In this document: positions 34,971 through 45,368 of the stretch, piece after piece
How positions within the stretch are numbered: the first letter of the stretch is position 1
Layout of the letters: each line of letters opens with the position of its first letter
Assembly: GCA_003833075.1 (NCBI GenBank)
Contig: RIAY01000009.1
Span: 62,001 to 126,000, forward strand
From: Muribaculaceae bacterium Isolate-036 (Harlan)
GTDB lineage: Bacteria > Bacteroidota > Bacteroidia > Bacteroidales > Muribaculaceae
DNA length: 64,000 nucleotides
Direction: 5' to 3'
The notes under the pieces: generated by a model
What the model was told of the DNA's origin: nothing
Databases searched by the model: none
Seen by the model: the letters and a program-made list of their open reading frames with translations, nothing else
Program-made: the position numbers and the translations under genes

Positions 34971-36074
34971 TTAAGTAGATGACAAAAATTTGAAAACATC
35001 AAATTTTGGGGTATAAGTCGAACGCATAAGTATGGTAAAAATCTCTTCCAGACCATACTTGACAAACGACTTTGCCTTTCTTCCGTGTTTCAGAATCTTT
35101 ATCGGTTTAATATTTATATCTTTATGTTCACCAACGAGATACGACCATACAAGAGCGATGCAGACCATCGCGACAAGCCTTGCGATGCGCTCCATATCAC
35201 GCATATGGGTGTCCTCGATGTTAAAGCCGGAAGATTTCATGGCTCTGAAAGCCGTTTCTATCTCCCATCGCTTTTTGTATGTCAAAACCGCGTCCTCGGG
35301 CCGATTGAAGCATATGAGAATCTGCAATTCCGGAACTCCATCGGAGTTTTTGATGCGGCTTCCGGCAAGATAGACATACTCCCCTTTGTGAAGAAAGAGC
35401 GTATGGAAGAATTTCTCCTGACCGACCTTCAAATCATTGAACAGCCACCAGGCTCGGATTCTCTCACCGGTGGAAGGCTTGACAATCCAGAAGTTCTGAC
35501 GTATTCGGATGTAATACCGTATGCGACGGCTGTTGAGCCATCCTGTCCATTCCTTTCCGATGAACTCGCGGTCTGCCACAAGGCAGTCGATGCAGTCTGC
35601 TCCGAAAAGACGGATAAAACGTTCCATAATTTTCTTGCGTTCTTCCCAGTTGGAGTTGCCACGTTTCGGAAGAAGGCTGAATATCAAAGGGAAGGCAATC
35701 CCTTTATAGGTTATGCCCAACATAAGGATGTTTATATTGAACTCCCCGAACTTCCAGTTGGTCCGGTCCATGCTCAGCACAAGACCGGTCTTGACAGGAA
35801 GCAGCGAGAAAATCATACGGGCCATGATGTCAAGGTCAAGTACATACTTGGCAAAGAATCTTTGGAGCCGTCTGAGGTTGGAATCCTTGTCTACAGCCGT
35901 AGGCATCGCATCAGCCAGTTTGTGGAGGCTGACAGTCTGCACCACACAGAGTGCATGGAGCAGCAACGCCATGAGTTTTATGCGTGCCAAATTCATACTT
36001 TGACCAAAGTGCTCTTGCATAATCGGGAGGATTTGGTTAACTTTGACCGAGTCCTTGAAATTAGTAGTTTTCAT
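34971..36074 (-). CDS. IS4-type DDE transposase
   Basis: A 367-aa transposase. The DDE triad is visible in LVLSMDRTNWKFG (Asp), CLVADREFIG (Asp) and YKKRWEIETAFRAMKSSGF (Glu, in the Y(2)R(3)E(6)K-like signature of the IS4 group). No frameshift is present. Its stop codon coincides with the left terminus of the element, so the gene uses nearly the whole IS. The last residues lie in the terminal repeat. Confidence 0.92.
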   Translation of the reverse strand: MKTTNFKDSVKVNQILPIMQEHFGQSMNLARIKLMALLLHALCVVQTVSLHKLADAMPTAVDKDSNLRRLQRFFAKYVLDLDIMARMIFSLLPVKTGLVLSMDRTNWKFGEFNINILMLGITYKGIAFPLIFSLLPKRGNSNWEERKKIMERFIRLFGADCIDCLVADREFIGKEWTGWLNSRRIRYYIRIRQNFWIVKPSTGERIRAWWLFNDLKVGQEKFFHTLFLHKGEYVYLAGSRIKNSDGVPELQILICFNRPEDAVLTYKKRWEIETAFRAMKSSGFNIEDTHMRDMERIARLVAMVCIALVWSYLVGEHKDINIKPIKILKHGRKAKSFVKYGLEEIFTILMRSTYTPKFDVFKFLSST

Positions 36075-36191
36075 GAGAAAAAGCGTCCAAACTTTTCCTT
36101 TAAATTACTAATTTTCAGGGACTTTTGCAAATTTAATCGACTGAAAATTAAGTGTTTAACAGCATAAATTTAATTTTTGTCATCTACTAAA
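34971..36191 (-). mobile_element. IS4-type insertion sequence with 9-bp target duplication
   Basis: The 1221-bp element has 20-base terminal repeats, TTAAGTAGATGACAAAAATT on the left and, read inward, TTTAGTAGATGACAAAAATT on the right (19 of 20 match). It is flanked by GTTTTAACT at 34962-34970 and 36192-36200. It carries one transposase gene whose TAA stop is formed by the terminal bases. It was inserted in the centre of an imperfect palindrome (TCGACTAA at 34946-34953, TTAGTCGA at 36212-36219), just upstream of the Rhs operon promoter. Confidence 0.85.
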
Positions 36192-36200
36192 GTTTTAACT

Positions 36201-36457
36201 ATTTTTAACGGTTAGTCGACTGCGATTCTCAACTATGCGTTTAAATTAAATAAATAATAAGGCTATATCGCGAAGTGATAAATCTAAATCAATCCTGTTG
36301 AAATGATACATATTGTACACCCACTTAGGATGTGTGTACGGTCAGATTGCATCTTTTACCATATTAAATTTACTATTACAATACGCTCATATTGTATTGT
36401 CTGAATATGAAAATGGGATCCGACTTTCGCCAGACCCCATTTTTAGTTATTTTTTAA
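36201..36457. other. Gene-free stretch with terminator of the helicase operon
   Basis: A hairpin AAAATGGG (36410-36417) / CCCATTTT (36436-36443), followed by T-rich sequence on both sides, lies just beyond the helicase stop and is the likely bidirectional terminator. Further inverted repeats are CAATAC/GTATTG (36379-36399) and GTACAC/GTGTAC (about 36313-36340). No coding signal is seen. Confidence 0.6.
36410..36443 (-). terminator. Terminator of the methylase/helicase operon
   Basis: Eight-base arms AAAATGGG/CCCATTTT with an 18-base loop lie 15 bases downstream of the helicase stop, with T-runs on both strands. Confidence 0.6.
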
Positions 36458-39400
36458 TTATAGTTTGGGATGGCACATCCCAAAAATTGGAACTCTGGCA
36501 CGATACCTTGAAAATGGTTCTGCAACCATTGACTCCTTATTGCCATTAGATTTAGCTTCAGCAACAGAGACATTTTGTGAATCCTTTTCCTGCTTGTTTT
36601 CCTCGCCGTTCTGTTCCTCTTTATTTGGTGTGAGTTCAGCGGTAATCCTGCGATCAAGGGCTGCAAGTTCGGATTTTAAACCTTTCAGTTCTTCCTCCTT
36701 GCCCCACGGCTTGGCGACGATAGCTTCGAACTGGGGAACGTCGGCTTTGAGTCTGGCGGTGCGTTCCTCATACTGCTCGATGATGCCGGGTATCTTCTCC
36801 AATGCGTTGACGAAGTTCATACAGGCGGCATGGGTGTCGGACATTGCTATGAAGCCGTTGTTGAACTTGTATTTGTAGTTGCCTTCGACCACAAAGCGGT
36901 TCTGAACGGTCTCCTTGCCGTCAACAAAATTACGCTCGGAGATAATGCTGATGGGGAAGCCATAGATTTCTCCGATACGCTTGTACTGTCCGTGGGTGTC
37001 GGTTTTCATCGCCAGACCTTGAAGGTGGATACCCATGTTCTGCTCGTCACGGAGGTTGCAAGTGTCGATAGTGAGATTGTTGACGGGGTTGCCGTCTTTA
37101 TCTCGCTGGACAACCGACGCATATCGGGCTGCATCCTCCTTCATACGACTTATTGCCGCCTCGTTGTTGGCAATGTCGTGGCTGATGGTCTGGAGCCTAA
37201 ACTTGGAATCGGAGATACCCTTGTTGTGGGCTTTGCGTTCAGACTCCAGTGCCGCTATCCGCTTTTCAAGTTTAGCCTTTTCGAGAAGGTCGGTGTTGCC
37301 GCTGAGAATAGCCATATATTCCGAGAAGTTCATGCCGTTCTGCTCGTCCATCGCGCCCTCGTCGATTGTTCTTGTTCCAAGCGCGCCACGTTTGAGCTGG
37401 CTGATGAATGTTGCCTTGCAGTGAAGAAGGTTGAACTTGTAGGAGTCCAGAGTTTTCTCCACGGCATATATCAGAATGTCAACATTATTCCCTGCGTACA
37501 GTTTTGCGACATCGTTGCCGTGTCGCTGACCTCTGCCGTCTCTTTGTTCAAGGTCTTTCGGCACCCAAGGTATATCAAGATGGTGAATACAGACAACCCG
37601 CTTTTGAGCGTTTACTCCCGTACCAAGCGTCTGTGTCGAACCGAAAAGCACGCGTACATCGCCATCGTTCATCGCCTGAAACAGTGTTTTCCGGCTACGG
37701 TCGGTCTTACATTCCTGAATAAAACGAATCTCATGTGCCGGGATACCGTAATCCTCTATCAGCTTTCGTTTGATTTCGGAATAGACATTCCATTCCCCGG
37801 GCTTGTATGTTGACAAATCACTGAATACAAACTGTGTGCCTTTATGTTCATCATACTTCCGATAATATTCCGCTATCATCCGGGCGCAGTGGCTGGCCTT
37901 GTTGCCGGGATCATCGTCATACGAAGGGTCTATAAGACGCATATCCATTGACATTTTGCGGGCATAGTCTGTGGCAATAAGCATCTTCGCCTTTTCTTCG
38001 GTCTGTGACAGCGGTTCTCGCCCCAGTATGGTGGCATCGCCACTCTCGGCAAATTTCATCAGTTTCTCGATGAAGTCCTCCTGTTGCGGCGTCGGAGGAA
38101 TATTATGCAGTATCTCGTTCTTTGCAGGACGGTCAACGCCTACATCCTCCGCCGTGCGGTAATCCGTTATCTCGTTGTAGAATGCCGCAAGCTCCGGCAC
38201 TTTGATAAAGTAACGGAAACGCTCTTTCTGCACAATTCTATTGGTGACATTAAACTCGAAGTCGGTTGTTTTCTTTGCGAAAATCGCCAGCCAAGCGTCG
38301 ATGCACCGTATATCCTGCCTTTCAAGCTCTTTCGGGCGTAGATACTTGAACAGCAGGTACAATTCGGTGAGCGAGTTGCTGATTGTCGTACCGCTGAGAA
38401 AAGTAGCACCGAGGTCTTTGCCCGTCCGCTCCTGAATGGTGCGTATGGCGTAGAGAAGATTCAGCGCACGCTGTGAGCCTTCCGAGTTGCCTAATCCCGC
38501 CACACGGTCGTGTCGGGTATTGAACATCAGGTTCTTGAACTGGTGCGACTCGTCCACAAAAATGTGGTCGATACCCATCTGCTTGAAGTCAACGACAGCA
38601 TCCTTGTTCTGATCCATCTGGTACTGAATGGTCGCAATCTTGGCGGTCAGGTTTTCCTTACGCTTGATTAAGCCTTTGAGCATACCACGACTAACATCGT
38701 GGCCCTGCTGTTTCAGCACTTCAAGATTCTCCTCAACCGTATCAAGCTCCGCCTGAAGAATCTGTTGCTGCATCTCCGGCGACTGCGGGATTTTCCCGAA
38801 CTGGTCGTGCGACATTATCACGCAGTCATAATCGTTGTTCTTGATCTGATTGAAGAAATTTACGCGGTTGTCAGCCTTGAAACTCTTTTCATCGGCAAAC
38901 AGTATCCGGGCATTGGGATAGGCACTCTGATATGTCATGGCAATCTCGGCGACGTTGGCTTTCAAGCCGATAATCATCGGTTTGTGAGCCAGCCCAAGAC
39001 GTTTCATTTCATGCGCTGCTATACACATTATCAGTGTTTTACCTGTCCCCACCTCGTGATCGCACACTCCGCCTCCGTTCTGTTTCAGCATCCATATACA
39101 GTCTTTTTGCGACTGGTAAATGGAGTGGATTCCATACCTGTCACCCAATAATTTCATATTCAGCTCAGGGAATGTCTGATGTGAACCATCATACTGAGGG
39201 CGCACGAAACAGTTGAACTTGTCATTGTAGAGGTCAACGAGTTTTTCCTTGAACTCCGGCGACTGGGCTTCGAGCCATTCGCTGAATCCGTTTCGGATTT
39301 CGTCAATCTTGGTATTGGCGAGTTGGATAGCCTCGTTATCCGGCACTTTGATGTCGTTGCCGTTTTCATCTTTACCTGCCGACTTTTTGATGTCGGGTAC

Positions 39401-42400
39401 GGTATTGTGGAGTGCGTGTTTCAACAGGCTCATTCCATCGTATGTGCGGTAATAGCCTCTGACACAGAACTCCTCCCAGATGGTCATGTTCTTTCTTGAT
39501 GCCTCCGCCGAGTATTCATCCATAGATGAAGAATAGGCAATCTTCACATCGGTGTGGAATAGATATGACATATAAGCGGAGTAGATACCCGTTGGAATCC
39601 ATCGCTCACCGAAGTTGAAATCCAGTTCATCGAACTCGATGCGGCGGGGCCGTGCTTCCTCCAACGCATTGAGCGAATCTTTCGACAATGCTATGAAAGG
39701 TTCTACACCGTCATATCCGGGAAAGTCCTTTATCCGTTCTTCCTCATGGTCAATCCATGCCCTGACATTATCGGCTTTTGCCACTACATTTCCAGCAATG
39801 AAACGGTCTTTGACCTCATAGCTGCTGACAAGCGGATTATAATATATGTGTCCTTCAAGGTTATCTACCAATGAATCCTCATCCATATCCACAAGCGATG
39901 ACATATATTCAAGGTTGACGACACCATATTTATTAAGTGATGCAGTCAGTGCCTCCAGCGGTGTATCCACCGAAGTAACCTCGTCAACCGCGAATGATAC
40001 CGGATGGTCGAAAATGTCAGCCTTGACAAACCGACCATTCTCGCCCCGCTCCAATGCCAGTGCGTCCCTGCCGTTGGCATCCATGAGGATAAATTTTACA
40101 TTCTTTTTCTCATTTAGGTTGCCGTATTTCTCCACAAACTCATCATAATACTGATTGAGGTGTTCGCGCAGATGTTCTGACGGTTCATGGGTCTCAGCCT
40201 CATAGTTATAAAGCTGCTGATAAGTTTCCGACAGAGTGACATAGAGCATGGCGCGTTTCGCCTGTTCCGGCTTCAATTCCAATGGATTGAATGTAGCACC
40301 ATTCTTGCGGACTTCCGAGAGGAAGCCCACAAGACCGTCCTGCACCACCATACTGCCGTTGTGGTGGAAGAACTGAATATCCTCCGAGAAAGGACGGGGT
40401 GACATATCCACCTCGGCCTTCTCCGGCTTTTTCGCCTCCACTATTGGCTGTCTGCTGGGAATGAAGTAGCCTTCGGTTTTCTCGATTACAGTGCCACCCT
40501 CGACGATAGTTTCGGATTTATAATCCTTATCGGCTTCTTTTTCAGCCGCCTGACGCTCACGTTCCACAAGCTGGGCGTATGCGATTGACATCATCGCTTC
40601 GTAGAATCCGTTGATAGGCGGATTATCGTCCCAGTTCAGAGAACCGTAAAATTCCAGCTCCTTGTCAGTGAGCGGTCGGAATTTGTTTATGGGTAACGGT
40701 TTGGCATCAGCCCACGGTTTCGGCTTTTCGACCGGCTTTTCCTCCTTCTCTTTCTTTGGCACGGCGGGACGCTGGTGTTTTGGCGCGTCCCTCGGCTCCA
40801 GTTCTCCGAAAAGGTTATAGGCAAACAGATGCGGGTCGGGATTGTCGGAGTAATCCGGGCCGCCGTCGGTTTCTATTTCCTTCGCCTGTTCCGGAATGGG
40901 TGTAGATGGCACACTCTCGGATTGCTCAACCTTCTGTATTTCGGCATTGGGCGTAACAATCTCTACGACCTTTTGCTTGGCGGTCTTTGTCAGCTTCGGG
41001 TCTTCGAGCTGCTCACAGATAGCCACACGTTGCCCGGCTCTTACGAGCTTACGCAGGTATGCGTCGAGCGCGTGATGTGGAAATCCGGCAAGCCCTATAT
41101 ATTTGTCACTGCCGTTGGCTCTGCGGGTGAGTGTAATACCTAAAATCTCCGACGCTTTTACCGCATCCTCGCCAAAAATCTCATAGAAATCGCCCACTCT
41201 AAACAGCAGTACAGCATCGGGATGTTTCTTTTTCATCTCCTGATACTGTTGCATCAGAGGCGTATTGGTGAGGCTCGACTTCCTTTCCACTTTCGGAGCT
41301 TTCTCCTTTACCTCCTGTTTAGGCGTAGGAGTTGGAGCAACCGGGTCAGGCGTAGGCGGCTTGATACCGTTGGAATTATACAATTCCAGATTCAGGTGCA
41401 GGTGCAACGACTCGTCAAGTGCCTTTCGCAAATCCTCGGCTATGCCGTTGATACCACCGTCATGGTGGTACACGATAGCCGGTTTGCCATATTGGTCAGT
41501 ACCAACCTTTGCATCGGTACAGATTACATTCTGCGGAAAAGCCTGAAAGAACTTGTTGCCCGGAACTTTCGTACCTCGGTCAACAACCGACTGGATGAAA
41601 AATTCCTCATCAGCCGACAATGACTTCTTCCCTGTGTGCTTCTGGAAAATAATCAGGTCAGAGCCAACATCAGTTCCGGCGTTTTCGCTGAAAGTATTGT
41701 TGGGCAAACGCAGAGCTGCCACAAGGTCAGCCTGTTTCACAAGTTCCATTCTTATAAAGGGCGAAGCCGCGTTCATCACACCCTGCGATGTGATAAAGGC
41801 AATCAGACCTCCCTCTCTCACTTGGTCGAGACCTTTGAGAAAGAAGTAATTGTGCAACGACTTCGCCGCCTGACGGTAGCCAATTTCCTTGCTCGTTGCA
41901 TATTTAGGATCTGCAACCGCGAAATCACCGAAAGGAACATTTGAGGCCGCTACATCGAAATAACCGTCGAAATCGGGGTCGATACGCTCAAAGCCTTCAA
42001 TATTCACAGTAGTGGACGGATGCAGAGCCTGTAAGATTTTACCTGTCAGCAAATCTTTCTCAAACGATAGGCACTCCGCGCCGGGGTAAATCCGTAGAAA
42101 TGAATCAATGAAAGCACCTTGACCGGCCGACGGCTCCAGAAACTTTTTAACTTCGACACCCTGATATTTCAGTGCATCAGCGAGAGCATTTACAATGCGG
42201 TCGTCGGTATAGAAAGCCGTCAGCGTTGACGCTTTCAGCGACTCCATATAGCGGTTAAACTCCTTGTCGTCATGCGAATAGTCGTGGATAAGGCGACGCA
42301 GTTCAACCGTAGGTGCGAACAATTCAATATCCGACTTGCTCCACTTGGCTGCATCCGCCAACTCATTGGCATCATTGAGGATACACTTCAACCCGCCGAA

Positions 42401-42550
42401 CCCGGCATACTTGTGCAGTATCTCCCGCTCTTCGGGAGTCTGCGCTGTGCGTCCGGCAACACCGAGCTTCAGGACAAGCCTGATAGCCTCAATGTTGTCG
42501 CGCATGGTCTGTAATCGGTTAAAGGCCATATTCGTCGAAATATTCGGCAA
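36458..42550 (-). CDS. N6-adenine methylase / MutS-I / SNF2-type helicase fusion protein
   Basis: A 2030-aa multidomain protein typical of Bacteroides ICEs. Residues about 100-300 are an adenine methylase-like domain ([11 protein letters not shown] near 137; SNVPFGDF near 200, a variant of the catalytic NPPF). Residues about 425-525 are a MutS domain I ([38 protein letters not shown]). The C-terminal half is an SF2/SNF2 helicase with [10 protein letters not shown] near 1162, [10 protein letters not shown] near 1332 and [13 protein letters not shown] near 1667. Asn-Val-Pro-Phe instead of Asn-Pro-Pro-Phe may weaken methylation. The usual inference is anti-restriction or DNA processing during transfer. 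The start overlaps the DUF1896 gene by 32 bases; MAFNRLQTM seven codons in is an alternative. Confidence 0.9.
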   Translation of the reverse strand: MPNISTNMAFNRLQTMRDNIEAIRLVLKLGVAGRTAQTPEEREILHKYAGFGGLKCILNDANELADAAKWSKSDIELFAPTVELRRLIHDYSHDDKEFNRYMESLKASTLTAFYTDDRIVNALADALKYQGVEVKKFLEPSAGQGAFIDSFLRIYPGAECLSFEKDLLTGKILQALHPSTTVNIEGFERIDPDFDGYFDVAASNVPFGDFAVADPKYATSKEIGYRQAAKSLHNYFFLKGLDQVREGGLIAFITSQGVMNAASPFIRMELVKQADLVAALRLPNNTFSENAGTDVGSDLIIFQKHTGKKSLSADEEFFIQSVVDRGTKVPGNKFFQAFPQNVICTDAKVGTDQYGKPAIVYHHDGGINGIAEDLRKALDESLHLHLNLELYNSNGIKPPTPDPVAPTPTPKQEVKEKAPKVERKSSLTNTPLMQQYQEMKKKHPDAVLLFRVGDFYEIFGEDAVKASEILGITLTRRANGSDKYIGLAGFPHHALDAYLRKLVRAGQRVAICEQLEDPKLTKTAKQKVVEIVTPNAEIQKVEQSESVPSTPIPEQAKEIETDGGPDYSDNPDPHLFAYNLFGELEPRDAPKHQRPAVPKKEKEEKPVEKPKPWADAKPLPINKFRPLTDKELEFYGSLNWDDNPPINGFYEAMMSIAYAQLVERERQAAEKEADKDYKSETIVEGGTVIEKTEGYFIPSRQPIVEAKKPEKAEVDMSPRPFSEDIQFFHHNGSMVVQDGLVGFLSEVRKNGATFNPLELKPEQAKRAMLYVTLSETYQQLYNYEAETHEPSEHLREHLNQYYDEFVEKYGNLNEKKNVKFILMDANGRDALALERGENGRFVKADIFDHPVSFAVDEVTSVDTPLEALTASLNKYGVVNLEYMSSLVDMDEDSLVDNLEGHIYYNPLVSSYEVKDRFIAGNVVAKADNVRAWIDHEEERIKDFPGYDGVEPFIALSKDSLNALEEARPRRIEFDELDFNFGERWIPTGIYSAYMSYLFHTDVKIAYSSSMDEYSAEASRKNMTIWEEFCVRGYYRTYDGMSLLKHALHNTVPDIKKSAGKDENGNDIKVPDNEAIQLANTKIDEIRNGFSEWLEAQSPEFKEKLVDLYNDKFNCFVRPQYDGSHQTFPELNMKLLGDRYGIHSIYQSQKDCIWMLKQNGGGVCDHEVGTGKTLIMCIAAHEMKRLGLAHKPMIIGLKANVAEIAMTYQSAYPNARILFADEKSFKADNRVNFFNQIKNNDYDCVIMSHDQFGKIPQSPEMQQQILQAELDTVEENLEVLKQQGHDVSRGMLKGLIKRKENLTAKIATIQYQMDQNKDAVVDFKQMGIDHIFVDESHQFKNLMFNTRHDRVAGLGNSEGSQRALNLLYAIRTIQERTGKDLGATFLSGTTISNSLTELYLLFKYLRPKELERQDIRCIDAWLAIFAKKTTDFEFNVTNRIVQKERFRYFIKVPELAAFYNEITDYRTAEDVGVDRPAKNEILHNIPPTPQQEDFIEKLMKFAESGDATILGREPLSQTEEKAKMLIATDYARKMSMDMRLIDPSYDDDPGNKASHCARMIAEYYRKYDEHKGTQFVFSDLSTYKPGEWNVYSEIKRKLIEDYGIPAHEIRFIQECKTDRSRKTLFQAMNDGDVRVLFGSTQTLGTGVNAQKRVVCIHHLDIPWVPKDLEQRDGRGQRHGNDVAKLYAGNNVDILIYAVEKTLDSYKFNLLHCKATFISQLKRGALGTRTIDEGAMDEQNGMNFSEYMAILSGNTDLLEKAKLEKRIAALESERKAHNKGISDSKFRLQTISHDIANNEAAISRMKEDAARYASVVQRDKDGNPVNNLTIDTCNLRDEQNMGIHLQGLAMKTDTHGQYKRIGEIYGFPISIISERNFVDGKETVQNRFVVEGNYKYKFNNGFIAMSDTHAACMNFVNALEKIPGIIEQYEERTARLKADVPQFEAIVAKPWGKEEELKGLKSELAALDRRITAELTPNKEEQNGEENKQEKDSQNVSVAEAKSNGNKESMVAEPFSRYRARVPIFGMCHPKL

Positions 42551-42971
42551 TCCGACCGGAGATTACCAGCTTTAGAATCACACCTTCGTTGGTGTTGAGA
42601 TATTCTTCGCTCAGTTCCACATCTTTGAACTCCTGCTGCAATTCTTCCAGTAGCGTATAAGTCCAGAACTCGATGGAACGTTCATCAAGAGAAATATGAT
42701 CCGAAAATTCGTCTGCAAGTATGCCGCTTACAAAATCGTATGGCGAAATCTCAAAGCCATCAAGCAGACGGGCAATGGCTTTCTCGGAGGATATATAGAC
42801 TTCATCCCCGGCCAGCCTTGATTCCACATAAATGTTAGCCGCAGCTTCGGCGCGTGCGGCAATAAGCAGGTCATCATCGGCTTCGGGGAAATGATGCACC
42901 GTCAGGTAACGGCGCAGATACAGATTATAATAGTCGAGGTCGTAGCCTCGGCCATCATTCTTTCTTTTCAT
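42519..42971 (-). CDS. DUF1896 family protein
   Basis: A 150-aa acidic helical protein ([20 protein letters not shown] at the start, then [17 protein letters not shown] and a C-terminal domain). The pattern fits DUF1896, which regularly accompanies the large methylase/helicase in Bacteroides mobile elements. It is the first gene of that operon. A shared 37-base box and a CTTTGCA motif lie upstream. Function is unknown. Confidence 0.8.
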   Translation of the reverse strand: MKRKNDGRGYDLDYYNLYLRRYLTVHHFPEADDDLLIAARAEAAANIYVESRLAGDEVYISSEKAIARLLDGFEISPYDFVSGILADEFSDHISLDERSIEFWTYTLLEELQQEFKDVELSEEYLNTNEGVILKLVISGRIAEYFDEYGL

Positions 42972-43063
42972 AAAAAGGTTGGGGGAAATTATAGGGCGTG
43001 AATCCTTTCACACTGCAAAGAAAACCATAATGAAAGAGGCATTCATCATTTCCGGGGACTATG

Positions 43064-43100
43064 GTACTCGGTAGCCTCGCAATGCCTCAATGTGACACGA
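43064..43100 (-). promoter_or_regulatory. 37-bp box shared with the tra promoter (copy B)
   Basis: The sequence starting GTACTCGGTAGCCTCGCAAT matches 7983-8019 at 32 of 37 positions and lies the same 43 bases upstream of CTTTGCA on the minus strand. It precedes the DUF1896-helicase operon. Confidence 0.6.
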
Positions 43101-43185
43101 CAAGCGACATTTTCCATTCAATCCCTGTTCCGACATACTTTTGAAGTACATAAATCGCCTGTCTTTCAAATAATTATAAAAGGTT

Positions 43186-43270
43186 AGTACCCCAAAATTT
43201 GCACTTTAACAATTTTATAAGACTGATTATCAGTGAGATAAAATTTACGAGAGGGCTGCTTTGGGGTACT
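43186..43270. repeat. Inverted repeat flanking a short palindrome
   Basis: Perfect arms AGTACCCCAAA and TTTGGGGTACT are separated by 63 bases that include CTGATTATCAG (43213-43223). It may be an operator or a replication/excision-related site upstream of the plus-strand operon. Confidence 0.5.
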
Positions 43271-43330
43271 CTCCCAACGGGGGGATACAGGCTCTGTAAT
43301 TTTGCATCGTAATCGAAAACGAAACGCAAA

Positions 43331-43708
43331 ATGAAAAAAACTGAAATTGACTATAACGACGTGGAAACATTCCCGAAGTTCGCCAAGGCCGCGATAAGAA
43401 TCATGCTTGAGATGCTCAGGTGCATGATGAAGAAGAAAGAGCCTCCCATACTCTCAATCAACGGCCGCATGATTTATCTCACCGAGCATGTGATGAAGCT
43501 ATTCGGCTTCAGCGTGAGAAAAATCCGACAACTAAGGGCTGACGATGAAATCGAGTATATGATCAGCAAGGACGGCTCAGTGGTATTCCACTACGAGCAT
43601 CAGGTGCAGGAATATATCGACCGTACATTTGTCAGTTCACGCAGCCCGGAAGGAATGGAGCGTAGAAAACTCCGCAATGAAAGATTCAATAACCTCGGCA
43701 CCAGCTAA
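43331..43708 (+). CDS. Small HTH-like ICE protein
   Basis: A 125-aa protein starting MKKTEIDYNDVETFPKFAKA. The middle (ILSINGRMIYLTEHVMKLFG, then SVRKIRQLRADDEIEYMISK) has the layout of an excisionase/MerR-like winged helix, with a hydrophobic wing and then a basic end. The gene is first in a plus-strand run that continues with DUF3945, the topoisomerase-like protein and two further HTH proteins. A DNA-binding regulatory or excision role is inferred. Confidence 0.65.
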   Translation: MKKTEIDYNDVETFPKFAKAAIRIMLEMLRCMMKKKEPPILSINGRMIYLTEHVMKLFGFSVRKIRQLRADDEIEYMISKDGSVVFHYEHQVQEYIDRTFVSSRSPEGMERRKLRNERFNNLGTS

Positions 43709-43737
43709 GGTGCCATAAAATCCCCCTATATAAGTTT

Positions 43738-45231
43738 ATGGAAAATATCCAGGAACAGGAAGTGCTGATTGCCCGCAACAACGAGACGGGACAGGTAGGC
43801 GCAGTCGTCGGTCAGAACCCCGACGGCACCCCGAAGATGGCAGACGCCAAGACTGCCAAGTTGAGCGATCTCGTTAAGTTCAACAAAAACCAGAACCCCA
43901 TCGAGGCGTTCATCTCCAATTTCATCCGTCAGGCGCAGAATCCATCGCTGTTCGGCTTCTTCAAACTCCCTGCCGACCGCTATGACGCTATCGCTCCGGC
44001 AATGGCAGACCTAATCCAAGACCCGGCGTCAAACGGCGAGATGCTCAAGCCTTACGAGGTTGAGGTGAAGCCTGTGGCTCAGACACAAGAACAGACTCCG
44101 GCACAGGAACAGACCACGACGGAAGTACAGCAGGAACCGGAAGCAGAGCCTAAGCCTGAACAGGAAAGTGTGCAGGCCAGTCAGGAAGTGACAACCACCG
44201 CAGCCAAGGCGACTCCCGTTGACCCCAACAGGATTGACTGGGCCACCATCGAACAGCAGTGGGGCGTTAAGCGAGAGACACTCGAACAGTCCGGCGCGCT
44301 ACAGTCGATGCTCTACAATCACAAGTCGCCCCAGCTTTTTACCGTCACCCCACAGTTCGGAGATGAGAAATTCACTCTTGATGCCCGACTTTCCTTCAAG
44401 GAGCAACCCGACGGAAGTTTTACACTTGCGCCACACTTCATCAAGAACGAGCCCAAACTTGATGTTCCCTTCCGTGGCTACGAGTTCTCGAAAGAAGATA
44501 AGGAGCAGCTTCTCAAAACCGGCAACCTCGGCAAAGTTGTGGAACTTGCCGACCCCATGACAGGGGAGATGAAGAAATGTCTGGTCAGCGTTGACCGTCT
44601 TACCAACGAAATCGAGGCCATGCCTGTGGATAAAATCTTTATAAAGAACCACATCGGCAAGACCGAGCTTTCGATGAAAGAGATAGGTATCCTGAAAGAC
44701 GGCGGCGTGGTACATGGTAAGGAAATCGAGCTGAACAACGGACGCAAGTTTACCAGCGACCTCCAGTATAATGCCGACAAGTGTGATGTCGAGTTCGTCC
44801 GCACGCAGTCGCTCAAACAGGAGCAGTCCGGAGAGACACAACAACGTAATACATGGGTTGATTCTGATGGCAACCCCAAACGTATTACCAAGTGGGGTTC
44901 TACACATTTCACAGAACAGCAGATTGCCGACTATATGGCTGGTAAAAAGATCGAGATGGTAAATGTCACTGACAAGCAGGGTCAGCCCTGCACGGTATTT
45001 CTACAGTTCAACAAGGAGAAACAGCGTCCGGTCACTGAATATCACTATGCCGACAACAAGAATGTTGTCGGTGTGGCCGAGGAGAGCAAGACCCAGTATG
45101 CCGTGAACAATCAAGGGAAGACCAACGAGGCTACGAAAAACATCACAGGCCCGCTCCAGAAGGGTCAGACGGCTCCCAAGAACGAACAGCAGCAAGAGCA
45201 GCAGCTCAGACTGAAGGGACCGAAATTATAA
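43738..45231 (+). CDS. DUF4099/DUF3945 protein
   Basis: A 497-aa protein. After an N-terminal region (about 1-110) and a Gln/Glu/Pro-rich linker, residues about 162-240 are DUF4099-like (RIDWATIEQQWGVKRETLEQ, then YNHKSPQLFTV), followed by DUF3945-type repeats (FRGYEFSKEDKEQLLKTGNL; LNNGRKFTSDLQYNADK). The C-terminus is again Gln-rich. Such proteins occur beside topoisomerase genes in Bacteroides ICEs; their function is unknown. A hairpin follows the gene. Confidence 0.83.
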   Translation: MENIQEQEVLIARNNETGQVGAVVGQNPDGTPKMADAKTAKLSDLVKFNKNQNPIEAFISNFIRQAQNPSLFGFFKLPADRYDAIAPAMADLIQDPASNGEMLKPYEVEVKPVAQTQEQTPAQEQTTTEVQQEPEAEPKPEQESVQASQEVTTTAAKATPVDPNRIDWATIEQQWGVKRETLEQSGALQSMLYNHKSPQLFTVTPQFGDEKFTLDARLSFKEQPDGSFTLAPHFIKNEPKLDVPFRGYEFSKEDKEQLLKTGNLGKVVELADPMTGEMKKCLVSVDRLTNEIEAMPVDKIFIKNHIGKTELSMKEIGILKDGGVVHGKEIELNNGRKFTSDLQYNADKCDVEFVRTQSLKQEQSGETQQRNTWVDSDGNPKRITKWGSTHFTEQQIADYMAGKKIEMVNVTDKQGQPCTVFLQFNKEKQRPVTEYHYADNKNVVGVAEESKTQYAVNNQGKTNEATKNITGPLQKGQTAPKNEQQQEQQLRLKGPKL

Positions 45232-45281
45232 TCCCCGACTGACATAATACCTGCCATTCTCTAATGGCTGTCCTCTTCACC

Positions 45282-45310
45282 GACATGGGGAGGCAGACTC
45301 TCCCCATGTC
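45282..45310 (+). terminator. Strong hairpin between DUF3945 and topoisomerase-like genes
   Basis: Perfect 11-base arms GACATGGGGAG (45282-45292) and CTCCCCATGTC (45300-45310) with a seven-base loop, followed by TTTCCG and AT-rich sequence. It may terminate, or attenuate read-through into the next gene. Confidence 0.6.
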
Positions 45311-45368
45311 TTTCCGAAATCTCTTTTAATAATTCAAATTAGTAATAATCAATAAAATAAATAATATT

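Larger units (their letters stand above)
42972..43330. promoter_or_regulatory. Divergent regulatory region between the helicase operon and the plus-strand HTH/topoisomerase-like operon
   Basis: No gene. It contains the second copy of the 37-base box (43064-43100), a minus-strand TTTCTTTGCA -7-like element (about 43012-43022), a perfect 11-base inverted repeat AGTACCCCAAA/TTTGGGGTACT (43186-43196, 43260-43270), a palindrome CTGATTATCAG inside it, and a plus-strand -7 box TAATTTTG shortly before the next gene. Confidence 0.6.
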
